This document shows, one piece after another, positions 17,259 through 26,333 of a DNA stretch of 64,000 bases. This DNA is from Mesorhizobium sp. B2-1-1 (GTDB lineage Bacteria > Pseudomonadota > Alphaproteobacteria > Rhizobiales > Rhizobiaceae). The DNA lies in the NCBI RefSeq assembly GCF_006442975.2, contig NZ_CP083954.1, forward strand, positions 3,231,501 through 3,295,500, written 5' to 3'. The notes beneath the pieces were generated by a model. The model made no database searches. It had not been told where the DNA came from and saw only the letters and a program-made list of their open reading frames with translations. A program made the translations under genes and the position numbers. The first letter of the stretch is position 1; each line of letters starts with the position of its first letter.

Positions 17259-20200
17259 ATGCCAGCGCTCGACGCCATCCGCCAGCAAATCCGCGCCAAC
17301 TATCTGCCCGACGAGGATCAGGCCGTGAAGCGGCTGGCCGAGGCGAGCGGCCTCTCGGCGGAGGATCGCCGGGCGATTTCGGCTCGTGCCGCCGATCTGG
17401 TGCGGGCGGTGCGCGGCTCGTCCGATCCACGGCTGATGGAGGTTTTCCTCTCCGCCTATGGCCTTTCCACCAAGGAGGGCGTGGCGCTGATGTGCCTGGC
17501 CGAAGCACTGCTGCGCGTGCCCGATACCGAGACGATGGACGACCTGATCGCCGACAAGATCGCGCCGCACGACTGGTCGGCGCATTCGGGCGGCTCGAGC
17601 TCCATCTTCGTCAATGCATCGACCTGGGCGCTGATGCTGACCGGCCGCGTGCTCGATGAAGGCGAGGGCGGCATCGAAGGCACGCTGCGCGCCATGGTGC
17701 GCCGGCTCGGCGAGCCCGTCATCCGCAAGGCGGTGGCGGCGGCTATGCGCGAGATGGGCGAGCAGTTCGTGCTCGGCCGCACCATCGCCGAAGCGGTGAA
17801 GCGCGGCCGGCCGATGACACAGAAGGGTTATCTCTATTCCTTCGACATGCTGGGCGAGGCGGCCCGCACCGAGGCCGATGCGCTGCGCTACCACAAGGCG
17901 TATGCCGATGCCATCTCGTCACTCGATGCCGGTTCAAACGGGCCTGATATCCGCCACAACCACGGCATCTCGGTGAAGCTCTCGGCGCTGCATCCGCGCT
18001 ACGAGGAAGCGCAGAAGGAAGAGATGCTGCCTGTCATGGCCGAGCGGCTCCTTTCGCTGGCGCTCGCGGCGCGCCATTCGCGCATGGGCCTCAATATCGA
18101 TGCCGAGGAGGCCGATCGCCTCGACCTCTCGCTCGACGTCATCGAGCGCGTGCTTGCCGAGCCGGAGCTTGCAGGCTGGAACGGCTTTGGCGTCGTCGTC
18201 CAGGCCTATGGTCCGCGCGCTGCCTTCGTCATCGACTGGCTCTATGCGCTTGCCACGAAATACGATCGCACCATCATGGTGCGGCTGGTCAAGGGTGCCT
18301 ATTGGGATACCGAGATCAAGCGGGCGCAGACGCTGGGGCTCGCCGGCTACCCCGTCTTCACCCGCAAGGTCAACACCGACGTTTCTTATCTCGCTTGCGC
18401 GAGAAAGCTTTTGTCGATGACCGATCGCATCTATCCGCAATTCGCCACCCACAATGCCCACACTGTCGCCGCCATCCTGTCGATGACGAAGAACCGTGAG
18501 AGCTTCGAGTTCCAGCGCCTGCACGGGATGGGCGAGGCGTTGCACGAGACGGTGCGCAAGGCCGAAGGCACGCGCTGCCGCATCTACGCGCCTGTCGGCG
18601 CGCATTCCGACCTGCTCGCCTATCTGGTGCGCCGACTGCTGGAGAACGGCGCCAATTCATCTTTCGTCCACCAACTCACCGACGAGGATGTCGAGCCCGA
18701 AGACATCGCGCGCGACCCGCTAGAAGCGGTCGAGAGCCAAGGCCCCGCCGCCAATCCCGCGATCCCCCGGCCTGCCGTCATCTTCGGTGCAAGCCGCCGC
18801 AACTCGAAAGGGTTCGACATCACCGATCCGGTGACGTTGGCAGGAATCGAGAAGGAGAGGACAGCCTTCGCGGGCCCTAACCGCTGGCACGCCAAGCCGA
18901 TCACGCGCGCGGCCGGCTATGGCGAGCAACGCCCGGTCGTCAATCCCGCCAGGCCTTCGGAAGTGGTGGGCACGGTCAGCGAAGCCACCGCCAAGCAGGC
19001 GGCAACCGCCGTGCGCATCGCCGTCGAAGCGCAGCCAGCCTGGGCAAAGCGTCCGGTTGCCGAGCGCGCGGCCATCCTCAATCGCGCCGCCGATCTCTAC
19101 GAGGCCAATGCCGTCGAATTCTTCGCGCTGGCCACCCGCGAGGCCGGCAAATCGCTGGCCGACGGCGTCGCCGAAGTGCGCGAAGCGGTGGATTTCCTGC
19201 GCTATTACGCGGCCGAGGCGGCCAATGCCGAAGCGGGCACCGAGGCGCGCGGCGTCATTGTCTGCATCTCGCCGTGGAATTTCCCCCTCGCCATCTTCAC
19301 GGGCCAGATCGCCGCAGCGCTCGTCACCGGCAATTCGGTAATTGCAAAGCCCGCAGAACAGACGCCGCTGATCGCTTTCCGAGCCGTCGAAATGCTGCGC
19401 GAGGCCGGCGTGCCGGAAGACGTCATCCAGCTTCTGCCGGGCGACGGCCCCTCGGTTGGCGGGCCACTGACATCAGATCCGCGCATTGCCGGCGTCTGCT
19501 TCACCGGCTCCACCGACGTCGCCAAGCTGATCGAGAAGCAACTGGCCGAGACAGCCGCGCCCGATGCCATGCTGATCGCCGAGACGGGCGGGCTGAATGC
19601 CATGATCGTCGATTCCACCGCGCTGCCCGAGCAGGCGGTGCGCGATATCCTCGCCTCCGCCTTCCAGAGTGCGGGCCAGCGCTGTTCGGCGCTGCGCGTC
19701 CTCTATGTGCAGAAGGATGTCGAGAAGAAGATGCTGGAGATGCTGAAGGGCGCCATGGAGGCGCTCAAGGTCGGCGATCCCTGGGCTATCTCGACGGATG
19801 TCGGTCCCGTCATCGACGACGAGGCGCAGGGTTCGATCCGCGATTACTGCACGACGATGGGTTTGCAGGGACGGCTGATCGCCAAGCTCGAAGCACCCAG
19901 GGATGGCCGCTTCGTCGCGCCGCATGTGTTTCGGGTCAAGGGTATCGAGGAGATGGAGCGCGAAGTGTTCGGGCCGGTGCTCCATGTCGCCAGTTTCGAC
20001 GCCGATGAGATCGATGCGGTGATCGCCGCCATCAACCGCAAGGGCTACGGCCTGACGTTCGGTCTGCACACCCGCATCGAGGGTCGCGTGCAGCATTTCG
20101 TCGACGGGATCCATGCCGGCAACATCTATGTCAACCGCAACCAGATCGGCGCGGTCGTCGGCTCGCAGCCGTTCGGCGGCGAGGGGCTGTCCGGCACCGG

Positions 20201-20870
20201 GCCCAAAGCCGGCGGACCGCATTATCTCCGGCGCTTTCGCAAGGGACCGGAGGCAGGCGCGCCTGTTGGCGACGGCCACAAGGTGACGGCGACCGAACTC
20301 GCCGACAATCTGCCCGATCCCGCGCTTGGCGGCTGGTCGACGCGGCCGGACCGCATCGCCATCCTGCGCAAGCATTTGCGCGGCAAAGGTGCCGCGGCGA
20401 TCGGAGCAGCCGCCGGTATCGATTTCGGCCAGATCGACCTGCCCGGGCCGACCGGCGAGGCCAACACGCTGTCACTGGCGCCGCGCGGCCGGGTGCTGTG
20501 CCTGGGACCAGACGGCGACACGCTGCTTGCCCAGACGATTCAGGCGCTCGCCGCCGGCAATGCGGTGCTGGCGGTGGCGCCAGGAGCGCCGGCGGCACTT
20601 TCAGCGCTGACCGGCAAGGGCCTGCCGCTGGCGGCGATCGACGGCCGCCCCGATCCGGTCGAGGCTCGGTCGTTGCACGTCGACGTCGTCGCCTTCTCGG
20701 GGACGCCGGAAGCGGCGCGTATCGTGCGCAAGGTGATCGCCGAACGCGCAGGGCCGATCGTGCCGCTGGTCAGCGAGGTGCTCAATCCGGCGGCTTACGC
20801 GCATGAGCGGGCCGTTTGCGTCGACACGACCGCCGCGGGCGGCAATGCCAGCCTGCTTGCGGCGGCGTGA
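17259..20870 (+). CDS. putA: Bifunctional proline dehydrogenase / delta-1-pyrroline-5-carboxylate dehydrogenase
   Basis: A 1203-residue bifunctional enzyme that converts proline to glutamate at the membrane using FAD then NAD. The PRODH barrel spans roughly residues 180-470, with GVVVQAYGPRAAFVIDWL and RLVKGAYWDTEIKRAQ. The aldehyde dehydrogenase half spans roughly 540-1010, with SPWNFPLAIFTGQIAAAL, ETGGLNAM and catalytic C809 in SAGQRCSALR. About 190 further residues form the C-terminal ALDH-superfamily-like domain of type B PutAs. There is no N-terminal ribbon-helix-helix domain, so it cannot self-repress; that task falls to PutR. The ATG at 17259 follows AGTAGGA. Confidence 0.96.
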   Translation: MPALDAIRQQIRANYLPDEDQAVKRLAEASGLSAEDRRAISARAADLVRAVRGSSDPRLMEVFLSAYGLSTKEGVALMCLAEALLRVPDTETMDDLIADKIAPHDWSAHSGGSSSIFVNASTWALMLTGRVLDEGEGGIEGTLRAMVRRLGEPVIRKAVAAAMREMGEQFVLGRTIAEAVKRGRPMTQKGYLYSFDMLGEAARTEADALRYHKAYADAISSLDAGSNGPDIRHNHGISVKLSALHPRYEEAQKEEMLPVMAERLLSLALAARHSRMGLNIDAEEADRLDLSLDVIERVLAEPELAGWNGFGVVVQAYGPRAAFVIDWLYALATKYDRTIMVRLVKGAYWDTEIKRAQTLGLAGYPVFTRKVNTDVSYLACARKLLSMTDRIYPQFATHNAHTVAAILSMTKNRESFEFQRLHGMGEALHETVRKAEGTRCRIYAPVGAHSDLLAYLVRRLLENGANSSFVHQLTDEDVEPEDIARDPLEAVESQGPAANPAIPRPAVIFGASRRNSKGFDITDPVTLAGIEKERTAFAGPNRWHAKPITRAAGYGEQRPVVNPARPSEVVGTVSEATAKQAATAVRIAVEAQPAWAKRPVAERAAILNRAADLYEANAVEFFALATREAGKSLADGVAEVREAVDFLRYYAAEAANAEAGTEARGVIVCISPWNFPLAIFTGQIAAALVTGNSVIAKPAEQTPLIAFRAVEMLREAGVPEDVIQLLPGDGPSVGGPLTSDPRIAGVCFTGSTDVAKLIEKQLAETAAPDAMLIAETGGLNAMIVDSTALPEQAVRDILASAFQSAGQRCSALRVLYVQKDVEKKMLEMLKGAMEALKVGDPWAISTDVGPVIDDEAQGSIRDYCTTMGLQGRLIAKLEAPRDGRFVAPHVFRVKGIEEMEREVFGPVLHVASFDADEIDAVIAAINRKGYGLTFGLHTRIEGRVQHFVDGIHAGNIYVNRNQIGAVVGSQPFGGEGLSGTGPKAGGPHYLRRFRKGPEAGAPVGDGHKVTATELADNLPDPALGGWSTRPDRIAILRKHLRGKGAAAIGAAAGIDFGQIDLPGPTGEANTLSLAPRGRVLCLGPDGDTLLAQTIQALAAGNAVLAVAPGAPAALSALTGKGLPLAAIDGRPDPVEARSLHVDVVAFSGTPEAARIVRKVIAERAGPIVPLVSEVLNPAAYAHERAVCVDTTAAGGNASLLAAA

Positions 20871-20898
20871 GGACCCTTATCCGGCTGGCGAGGTTGCT

Positions 20899-21213
20899 TC
20901 AGGCGCCCTCGACGACCGAAAAACCCTCGAACTGGGGATGGCCGAGATAGTGGACCTTCGTCGTGCCGACATTCCTGTGGGCCGCGCGAAAATTCTCCGA
21001 CTTGGTCCAGGCGACGAAATCGTCGTGGCTTGCCCAGACCGTGTGTGAGGCAAACAGCGTATAGCCTTCGGTCTCGTTGACTGGGCCGCGCAGCAGATGG
21101 AACTCCCGGAAGCCCTTCATTTCCGCAAGGCTGGAATCACGGTGTTTCCACACGGCCTCGAAATCGGCTTCCGAGCCGTTCTGCACCTTGAAGCGGTTCA
21201 TGGCGATGTACAT
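20899..21213 (-). CDS. IsdG-type heme-degrading monooxygenase
   Basis: A 104-residue ABM-fold protein resembling rhizobial HmuQ/HmuD. The IsdG heme-degradation triad is visible at matching positions: N6, W69 and H79, with the ten-residue Trp-to-His spacing conserved. It would open the heme ring to release iron. Ribosome site AAGGAA precedes the ATG at 21213. It is on the same strand as hmuR and the small secreted protein, 71 bases after the latter, so all three are probably one iron-regulated operon. Together with HmuS on the opposite strand the locus encodes two candidate intracellular heme-handling proteins. Confidence 0.85.
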   Translation of the reverse strand: MYIAMNRFKVQNGSEADFEAVWKHRDSSLAEMKGFREFHLLRGPVNETEGYTLFASHTVWASHDDFVAWTKSENFRAAHRNVGTTKVHYLGHPQFEGFSVVEGA

Positions 21214-21284
21214 GGAGTTCCTTTCGATTTCCTGGACTTAGACGGGTGGTGCCGCAGGATGCCGCGTGCGGCCCCACGCCGTGC

Positions 21285-21734
21285 TCAGACCCCGAAGGCG
21301 ATGCCGGTCTTGGCATCTGTCTTGAGTTTTCGCATGCAGGTGTTCGGCTCGACGCCGGTGCCGACGCATTCGGTCGCGCTGTTGATCAGCACGCGGCTGA
21401 CCTTGGCGCAGTTGGTGCCAGCGAGATCGAAGCGCGTCACCTTGGTCTTGCCGGCCGGCAGGTCCTTGAAGTCGAGCACGGTCAGGCGGTCGACGACGCC
21501 GGCGTCGTTGAACAGCGCGATCTCGAACGCCGCCCTGGAAAGGTCGGCGCCGAGATTGTTGGTGACCACGAAGGTCAGGCGGCAGCCCTTTTCAGACGGT
21601 TGCGCGCCATTGAGTTCGAGGGAGAGAGCAGGCGCCGGCGCGGACTCTTGTGCCCACGCCGGAACCGCTGCAAGCGACATCGCCAGCGCCGAGGTCAGCA
21701 GACGAAGGGATGCCGTCAAGTTCGTCATCATCAT
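21285..21734 (-). CDS. Secreted protein of unknown function in the heme-receptor operon
   Basis: A protein of about 147-149 residues with a signal peptide ending in VPAWA and a mature domain of beta-strand character with four cysteines (in GCRLTF, TNCAKV, TECVGT and NTCMRK). I do not recognise a named family. Its start overlaps the hmuR stop: the sequence GGAGG-ATG-ATG-ATG-ACG offers three successive Met codons, and the third (21728) has the best spacing from GGAGG. Overlap implies translational coupling to the receptor, so a role at the periplasm during heme uptake is likely (inference), for example heme binding or receptor assembly. The two disulphide-capable cysteine pairs fit a periplasmic fold. 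Confidence 0.7.
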   Translation of the reverse strand: MMMTNLTASLRLLTSALAMSLAAVPAWAQESAPAPALSLELNGAQPSEKGCRLTFVVTNNLGADLSRAAFEIALFNDAGVVDRLTVLDFKDLPAGKTKVTRFDLAGTNCAKVSRVLINSATECVGTGVEPNTCMRKLKTDAKTGIAFGV

Positions 21735-23920
21735 CCTCCAAATCGCATCGTTGCCGCCAGCTTCAGCGTTATGCCCGGTTCATAGACCGCGACCGTGGTG
21801 CTGCCGTTCAACGGATTGGCGTATTTGACATCGAACAGATTGTCGGCGCGGAAATCAACCTTCAGATTGTCGGTCGCCTGGTAGCTGGCGAAAGCGTTGA
21901 CCAGCGTATAGTCCTCGGCGATCAGGTTACCCTTGGGCTTGCCATTGTACTGCACCTCGCCGCCGACAGTGAGTTTGTCCTCGAGGAAGCGCAGGCCGAG
22001 CTGCACGGTGACCTGCGCGGACGGTATCGTGGCAAGGTCCGCCCGATCGCCTTCGTAGGATATGGTGTGACCATTGATGATGGAGGCGGAAAGTCCGGCG
22101 TAGCCCCATGCTGCATCATAAACGCCTTCCATCTCGAAGCCGTTGATCTTTGCCTTGGCGAAGTTCTGGTACTGGAAGCAGATCGGAATGCCCGGCCCGA
22201 AGGGGCAGCCGCTGGTCGGATCGAAGGCCGACAGCGTAACGCCGTCAATATAATCGTCGACGTCGTTGTTGAAATAGGCTGCCTTCAGCCGAAACGCGTC
22301 GCCGGATTCCAGAATGTCGTTCTGCTTGTAATTGACACCGAATTCGACGGTCTTGCCGGTTTCGGGCTTCAAATTGGGATTGGGCAGGAACGGGAAGCTG
22401 ACGCCCGCCGGATGGTTGCCGCTGATCATGGTTTCGGTCAGCGAAGGCGACCGGTAGCCCTCCGCGTAGGTGCCGTAGAATTGCAGGCCGGCAAGGCCGG
22501 CGCTTTCGAAAGGCGAGACGCCGACGGTGATGCGTGGCGACAGGCGGTCGCCCGACGTTTCGTGCGTGTCGTTCTCGAGGCTGTAATTGTCATAGCGCAG
22601 CCCGGCAATGACTTCGAGCCAATCCCAGCTGAGCTTGTCCTGGACGTAGGCGCCAGAAACGTTGCGCTTGCCGGAAGGCGTGTAGAAGCTGTCACCGCCT
22701 GCCGTGCCGCCAGTCTCGACGTCGTCATTCACCCAGTCGCCGCCATAGGTCAGTTCATGCGCGAGGCCGCCTGTCTCGAATCGCGACGTGTTCCAAATGT
22801 CGATGGCGGCGGTGCCGACATCGAAGGTCGACGTCGAACCTGCCGGCAACATCACGGGAAGGCCGGTGACGGGATCGAAGCGGTTTTGCGGAACAAGGCC
22901 GGTCAGGTCGAGATTGGTCTTGTTGTAGGAGGTGTTGACGTGGAGGTCGAGCCAGCTCCTGTCTTCGTCCGTGATATTGTAGCGAGCGGTGAAGGTGTTC
23001 GACTTCAGGTCGACGTCATTGACCGGCATGCCGCCGCTGGTCTCGTTCCAGCCGTCGCTCGAACCGACCCAGCCGAGCTTCAGTTCGCTATTGTCGCTCG
23101 GGCGGATCGTGGTCTTTAGCAATCCGCTCAGCACGTCGAAGCCGGTGCCCTTGACGGTGTCGCCGTCGCCATCCTTGTAGTCGTCATAATTGCGGTAGAC
23201 GATATTGCCCAGCGCATCCAAATTGTCGTTAAAGCGATAGGCGCCGGATGCGCTGGTGGTCCAGCCCTTGCCGTTGCTCTCGTAGCGTCCAGTGACGGAA
23301 CCAGCCCATGTCTCGTCCGGCTTGAGGAAGTCCTGGGCGTCCTTGGTGTCGAAGAAGACCACGCCGCCGATCGCGCCCGAGCCATAGGTGTTGGCGACCG
23401 GCCCGCGGATCACGTCGACGGATTTGATAAGCTCGGGGTCGACGTAGAAGGTCGATTGGGTGCCATGGTCGGAACGTTGGAAGTTCTGCCGCGCGCCGTC
23501 GACGATAACCGCGACGCGACCGAAATCCTGCAGGCCGCGGATATTGACGCTGGTGCTGACGCGCCTGGCATCGGCCTGCGCCGCGACGCCGGGCACGCCG
23601 AACAGCATTTCGTTCGGCGTCGTCGCCATGCGGCGGTCGAGCTGTTCCTGGTCGACATGGCTGGCCGAGGCCAGCGATTGGATGGCCGTTTCTCCGGTGC
23701 GGCTGATGACCAGAACCTTGTCGAGCAGTGTTGCGCCCGCTGGCGCCGGCTTTTCCTGCTCAGCCTGCTTCGATTGATCGGCCTGCTCTCCCGCCGCCTG
23801 TGCTGATTGCTGAGCGTTGGCAGGTGGCACGAACAAGGCAATCGCCGCCACGCCCGCCAGCAAAGCCGCTGCACCGTTCGGCCCCGACCAGCCGCGCCGT
23901 TCCCAAATCGCTAACCCCAT
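21731..23920 (-). CDS. hmuR: TonB-dependent heme/hemoglobin receptor
   Basis: A 729-residue outer-membrane receptor for heme or hemoprotein. A signal peptide (to about residue 38, PANAQQ) is followed by a Gln/Glu-rich linker, a TonB-box-like DKVLVIS, and a plug domain containing NIRGLQDFGRVAVIVDGARQ. The C-terminal 22-strand barrel ends in the expected aromatic-rich strand GITLKLAATMRFGG. The plug motif and length match the hemoglobin-receptor class (HmuR/ShmR). I chose the ATG at 23920, which has TTGGAG about 10 bases upstream; the frame extends to 24013 without one. Divergent from hmuP across a 200-base promoter with an IRO box. Confidence 0.93.
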   Translation of the reverse strand: MGLAIWERRGWSGPNGAAALLAGVAAIALFVPPANAQQSAQAAGEQADQSKQAEQEKPAPAGATLLDKVLVISRTGETAIQSLASASHVDQEQLDRRMATTPNEMLFGVPGVAAQADARRVSTSVNIRGLQDFGRVAVIVDGARQNFQRSDHGTQSTFYVDPELIKSVDVIRGPVANTYGSGAIGGVVFFDTKDAQDFLKPDETWAGSVTGRYESNGKGWTTSASGAYRFNDNLDALGNIVYRNYDDYKDGDGDTVKGTGFDVLSGLLKTTIRPSDNSELKLGWVGSSDGWNETSGGMPVNDVDLKSNTFTARYNITDEDRSWLDLHVNTSYNKTNLDLTGLVPQNRFDPVTGLPVMLPAGSTSTFDVGTAAIDIWNTSRFETGGLAHELTYGGDWVNDDVETGGTAGGDSFYTPSGKRNVSGAYVQDKLSWDWLEVIAGLRYDNYSLENDTHETSGDRLSPRITVGVSPFESAGLAGLQFYGTYAEGYRSPSLTETMISGNHPAGVSFPFLPNPNLKPETGKTVEFGVNYKQNDILESGDAFRLKAAYFNNDVDDYIDGVTLSAFDPTSGCPFGPGIPICFQYQNFAKAKINGFEMEGVYDAAWGYAGLSASIINGHTISYEGDRADLATIPSAQVTVQLGLRFLEDKLTVGGEVQYNGKPKGNLIAEDYTLVNAFASYQATDNLKVDFRADNLFDVKYANPLNGSTTVAVYEPGITLKLAATMRFGG

Positions 23921-24043
23921 GTGCCCCAACTCCAAAGTTTCCAGGTTCGATGCGGGCTGGCCTGGGGCTGGCTGGCATTTGTGATCGTATTCGCGTCTTA
24001 AATCTTGACTCATTTAATCCGGTATTGCACTGACTAGTAAACA

Positions 24044-24058
24044 TGATTATTCAAGTCA
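24044..24058. promoter_or_regulatory. IRO box (predicted RirA site) between hmuR and hmuP
   Basis: An exact TGA-N9-TCA match (TGA TTATTCAAG TCA) lies 124 bases before the hmuR start and 65 bases before hmuP, in an AT-rich stretch of the divergent promoter. TGA-N9-TCA is the iron-responsive operator recognised by RirA in rhizobia. A near-match ending TCC instead of TCA lies at 24006-24020. Predicted effect: repression of both heme operons when iron is sufficient. Confidence 0.7.
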
Positions 24059-24122
24059 AGAATGAATCGGATTACGCAAAACGCCTAGCCAGACGCCCGG
24101 CACAGGAAAGGGACCGATCCAC

Positions 24123-24329
24123 ATGAACACGCACAATCCCAACGACTTCCGCTATCGCGTCCGCCGTTCCGACGATGCCTCCGCCCGTTTCGACGGCGTT
24201 CCGCTGGCGGTGCGGACGCTGTCGAGCAACACGCTGTTCCAAGGTGAGCACGAGATCGGCATCGAGCATCACGGCGCGCTCTACCGGCTCAAGATCACCC
24301 GTCAGGGCAAGCTCATCCTCAACAAGTAA
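24123..24329 (+). CDS. hmuP: Hemin uptake protein HemP/HmuP
   Basis: A 68-residue cytoplasmic protein of the HemP family. The C-terminal core FQGEHEIGIEHHGALYRLKITRQGKLILNK is the family signature (positions about 39-68). HmuP is needed for full hmuR expression in Sinorhizobium and Bradyrhizobium, where it acts as a coactivator with Irr. It starts at an ATG with AGGAAAGGGA upstream and is followed 18 bases later by hmuS in the same direction. It is divergent from hmuR across the iron-responsive promoter. Confidence 0.94.
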   Translation: MNTHNPNDFRYRVRRSDDASARFDGVPLAVRTLSSNTLFQGEHEIGIEHHGALYRLKITRQGKLILNK

Positions 24330-24347
24330 GCGTAAGGCAGCAGGACA

Positions 24348-25409
24348 ATGGACCAGCGCGTAAAACCCACCCCGCACGAAATCCGGCGGGCGCGGACGGA
24401 TAATCCGAAAACGCGCGAGCGCGATCTGGCCGCACAGCTTGGCATTTCGGAGGCTGAGTTGGTGGCCGCGCATTGCGGCGACGGTGTCGTTCGCGTCGAG
24501 CCACGCGTCAACGATCTTCTGACCGGCCTCGAAGCCCTCGGCGAGGTGATGGCGCTCACCCGCAACGAAAGCGCCGTGCATGAAAAGATCGGCGCCTACG
24601 ACAAGGTCGTCACCGGCAATCACAATGCCATGGTGCTGGGCGAGAACATCGACCTGCGCATTTTCCCGAAAATATGGGCGCACGGCTTTGCCGTGGAAAA
24701 ACGCGACGGCGACGACATCCGCCGCAGCCTGCAATTCTTCGACGCGGCGGGCGAGGCGGTGCACAAGGTGCATCTGCGGCCGGGGTCAAACCTCTATGCC
24801 TATCAGAAACTGGTCGCTTCGCTGGAATCGCCGAACCAGGAGCCACTGGTCGCCATTTCGGGGCCAGCCGCCGAGAACGAAGGCGAGGCGGTGACAACGA
24901 CCGCGAATCTCGACGATCTGCGCGATCGCTGGAGCCGGCTGACCGACGTGCATCAGTTCTTCGGCATGCTGAAGACGTTGAAGCTCAGCCGTCGCCAGGC
25001 GGTGCGCATGGTGGGCCAGGACTATGCATGGCTGCTCGACAATGATGCGGTGAGAGCCATGTTCAATCGTGCCGCCGAGGGCGAGATGCCGATCATGTGC
25101 TTTGTGGGAAACCGTGGCTGTATCCAAATCCATTCCGGTCCGGTCAAGTCGATCAAGCCAATGGGGCCATGGATCAATGTGCTGGACGAGACCTTCCATC
25201 TGCACCTGCGAACCGACCACATTCATGAGGTCTGGGCCGTGCGCAAGCCGACCAAGGACGGCCATGTTACGTCGCTGGAGGTCTACGACGCCGGCGGCAA
25301 CATGATCATCCAGTTCTTCGGCAAGCGCCATGAAGGAGAGGGTGAGCGCGACGACTGGCGCTTCCTGGCCGAAAACCTGCCGCGCATTCCAAGCCCGACG
25401 GCAGCCTGA
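24348..25409 (+). CDS. hmuS: Hemin-degrading/trafficking factor HmuS
   Basis: A 353-residue cytoplasmic HemS/ChuS-type protein with two tandem homologous halves, about residues 30-190 and 200-350. Each half carries an LGEVMALTRNESAVHEK- or VRAMFNRAAEGEMPIMCFVGN-type block followed by a beta-rich region. The second half contains HLHLRTDHIHEVW, the likely heme-ligand region. Its role is to bind or break down heme delivered by HmuTUV. AGGA precedes the ATG at 24348; the next gene, hmuT, begins 7 bases after its stop. The operon order hmuP-S-T-U-V is the standard rhizobial one. Confidence 0.94.
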   Translation: MDQRVKPTPHEIRRARTDNPKTRERDLAAQLGISEAELVAAHCGDGVVRVEPRVNDLLTGLEALGEVMALTRNESAVHEKIGAYDKVVTGNHNAMVLGENIDLRIFPKIWAHGFAVEKRDGDDIRRSLQFFDAAGEAVHKVHLRPGSNLYAYQKLVASLESPNQEPLVAISGPAAENEGEAVTTTANLDDLRDRWSRLTDVHQFFGMLKTLKLSRRQAVRMVGQDYAWLLDNDAVRAMFNRAAEGEMPIMCFVGNRGCIQIHSGPVKSIKPMGPWINVLDETFHLHLRTDHIHEVWAVRKPTKDGHVTSLEVYDAGGNMIIQFFGKRHEGEGERDDWRFLAENLPRIPSPTAA

Positions 25410-25416
25410 GGAAACG

Positions 25417-26328
25417 ATGATGGGTCTTCTCTCCGGATTGACGGCTGCGCGCGGATCGATGCTTGGCCCGATGGTCGGCCTTTCCTTTGCTTTCACAGCG
25501 CTGCAGCCGGCCGGCGCCAGCGACGGTGTTTCCGTCTTCGCCGATCCCACCAGGATCGCGTCGATCGGCGGCTCGATCACCGAGATCGTCTATGCGCTCG
25601 GCGAGGAAAAGCGTCTTGTGGCGCGCGATTCCACCAGCCGCTATCCGAAAGCCGCTCTCGACCTGCAAGATGTCGGCTACATGCGCCAGCTGTCGCCGGA
25701 GGGTGTGTTGTCGGTCAACCCTTCGGGCATTCTGGCGCTGCACGGCAGCGGCCCCAAGGAGGCGCTCGATGTGCTGAAGAAGACGAGCATACCCTTCATC
25801 GAAGTGCCTGACCTGTATGACCGTGAAGGCATCCTCGAAAAGGTCCGCATCGTCGGCAAGGCGCTCGGCGCCGACGCCAAGGCCGAAGCGCTGGCCAGGG
25901 AGATCGATGCCAAGCTGCAGGCGGCGGAAAAGCAGACGGCCTCGATCAAGGAGCGCAAGCGCGTTCTGTTCGTGCTGTCGATGCAGGGCGGCAAGATCAT
26001 GGCGGCCGGCAGCGACACCGCGGCCAACGGCATCATCAAGCTGGCCGGCGGCGTCAACGCGATCGAAGGCTTCTCCGGCTACAAGCAACTGTCCGACGAG
26101 GCTGTTGTCACCGCCAGGCCGGACGCGATCCTGATGATGAGCAATGCCGGGCCGCCGGTATCGGACGATGAACTGTTCGGCAACGCATCGATCGCCTCGA
26201 CGCCGGCCGGAACCGCGCGCAAGCTGATCCGCATCGACGGCGGGTATCTGCTCGGCTTCGGACCGCGTACGGCCGACGCCGTCCACGACCTTGCCGCCGC
26301 GCTCTATGGCACGCAGATTACGGACTGA
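25417..26328 (+). CDS. hmuT: Heme ABC transporter periplasmic binding protein
   Basis: A 303-residue class III (BtuF/FhuD-like) binding protein. Residues 1 to about 34 form a signal peptide ending PAGAS. The mature domain shows RIASIGGSITEIVYALG and VGYMRQLSPEGVLSVNPSGIL, both characteristic of HmuT/PhuT, the latter carrying the region of the axial heme tyrosine. It passes heme to HmuU. The ATG at 25417 is followed directly by a second ATG; GAGGA lies 6 bases upstream. Stop to hmuU start is 5 bases, so synthesis is coupled. Confidence 0.94.
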   Translation: MMGLLSGLTAARGSMLGPMVGLSFAFTALQPAGASDGVSVFADPTRIASIGGSITEIVYALGEEKRLVARDSTSRYPKAALDLQDVGYMRQLSPEGVLSVNPSGILALHGSGPKEALDVLKKTSIPFIEVPDLYDREGILEKVRIVGKALGADAKAEALAREIDAKLQAAEKQTASIKERKRVLFVLSMQGGKIMAAGSDTAANGIIKLAGGVNAIEGFSGYKQLSDEAVVTARPDAILMMSNAGPPVSDDELFGNASIASTPAGTARKLIRIDGGYLLGFGPRTADAVHDLAAALYGTQITD

Positions 26329-26333
26329 GCGGC

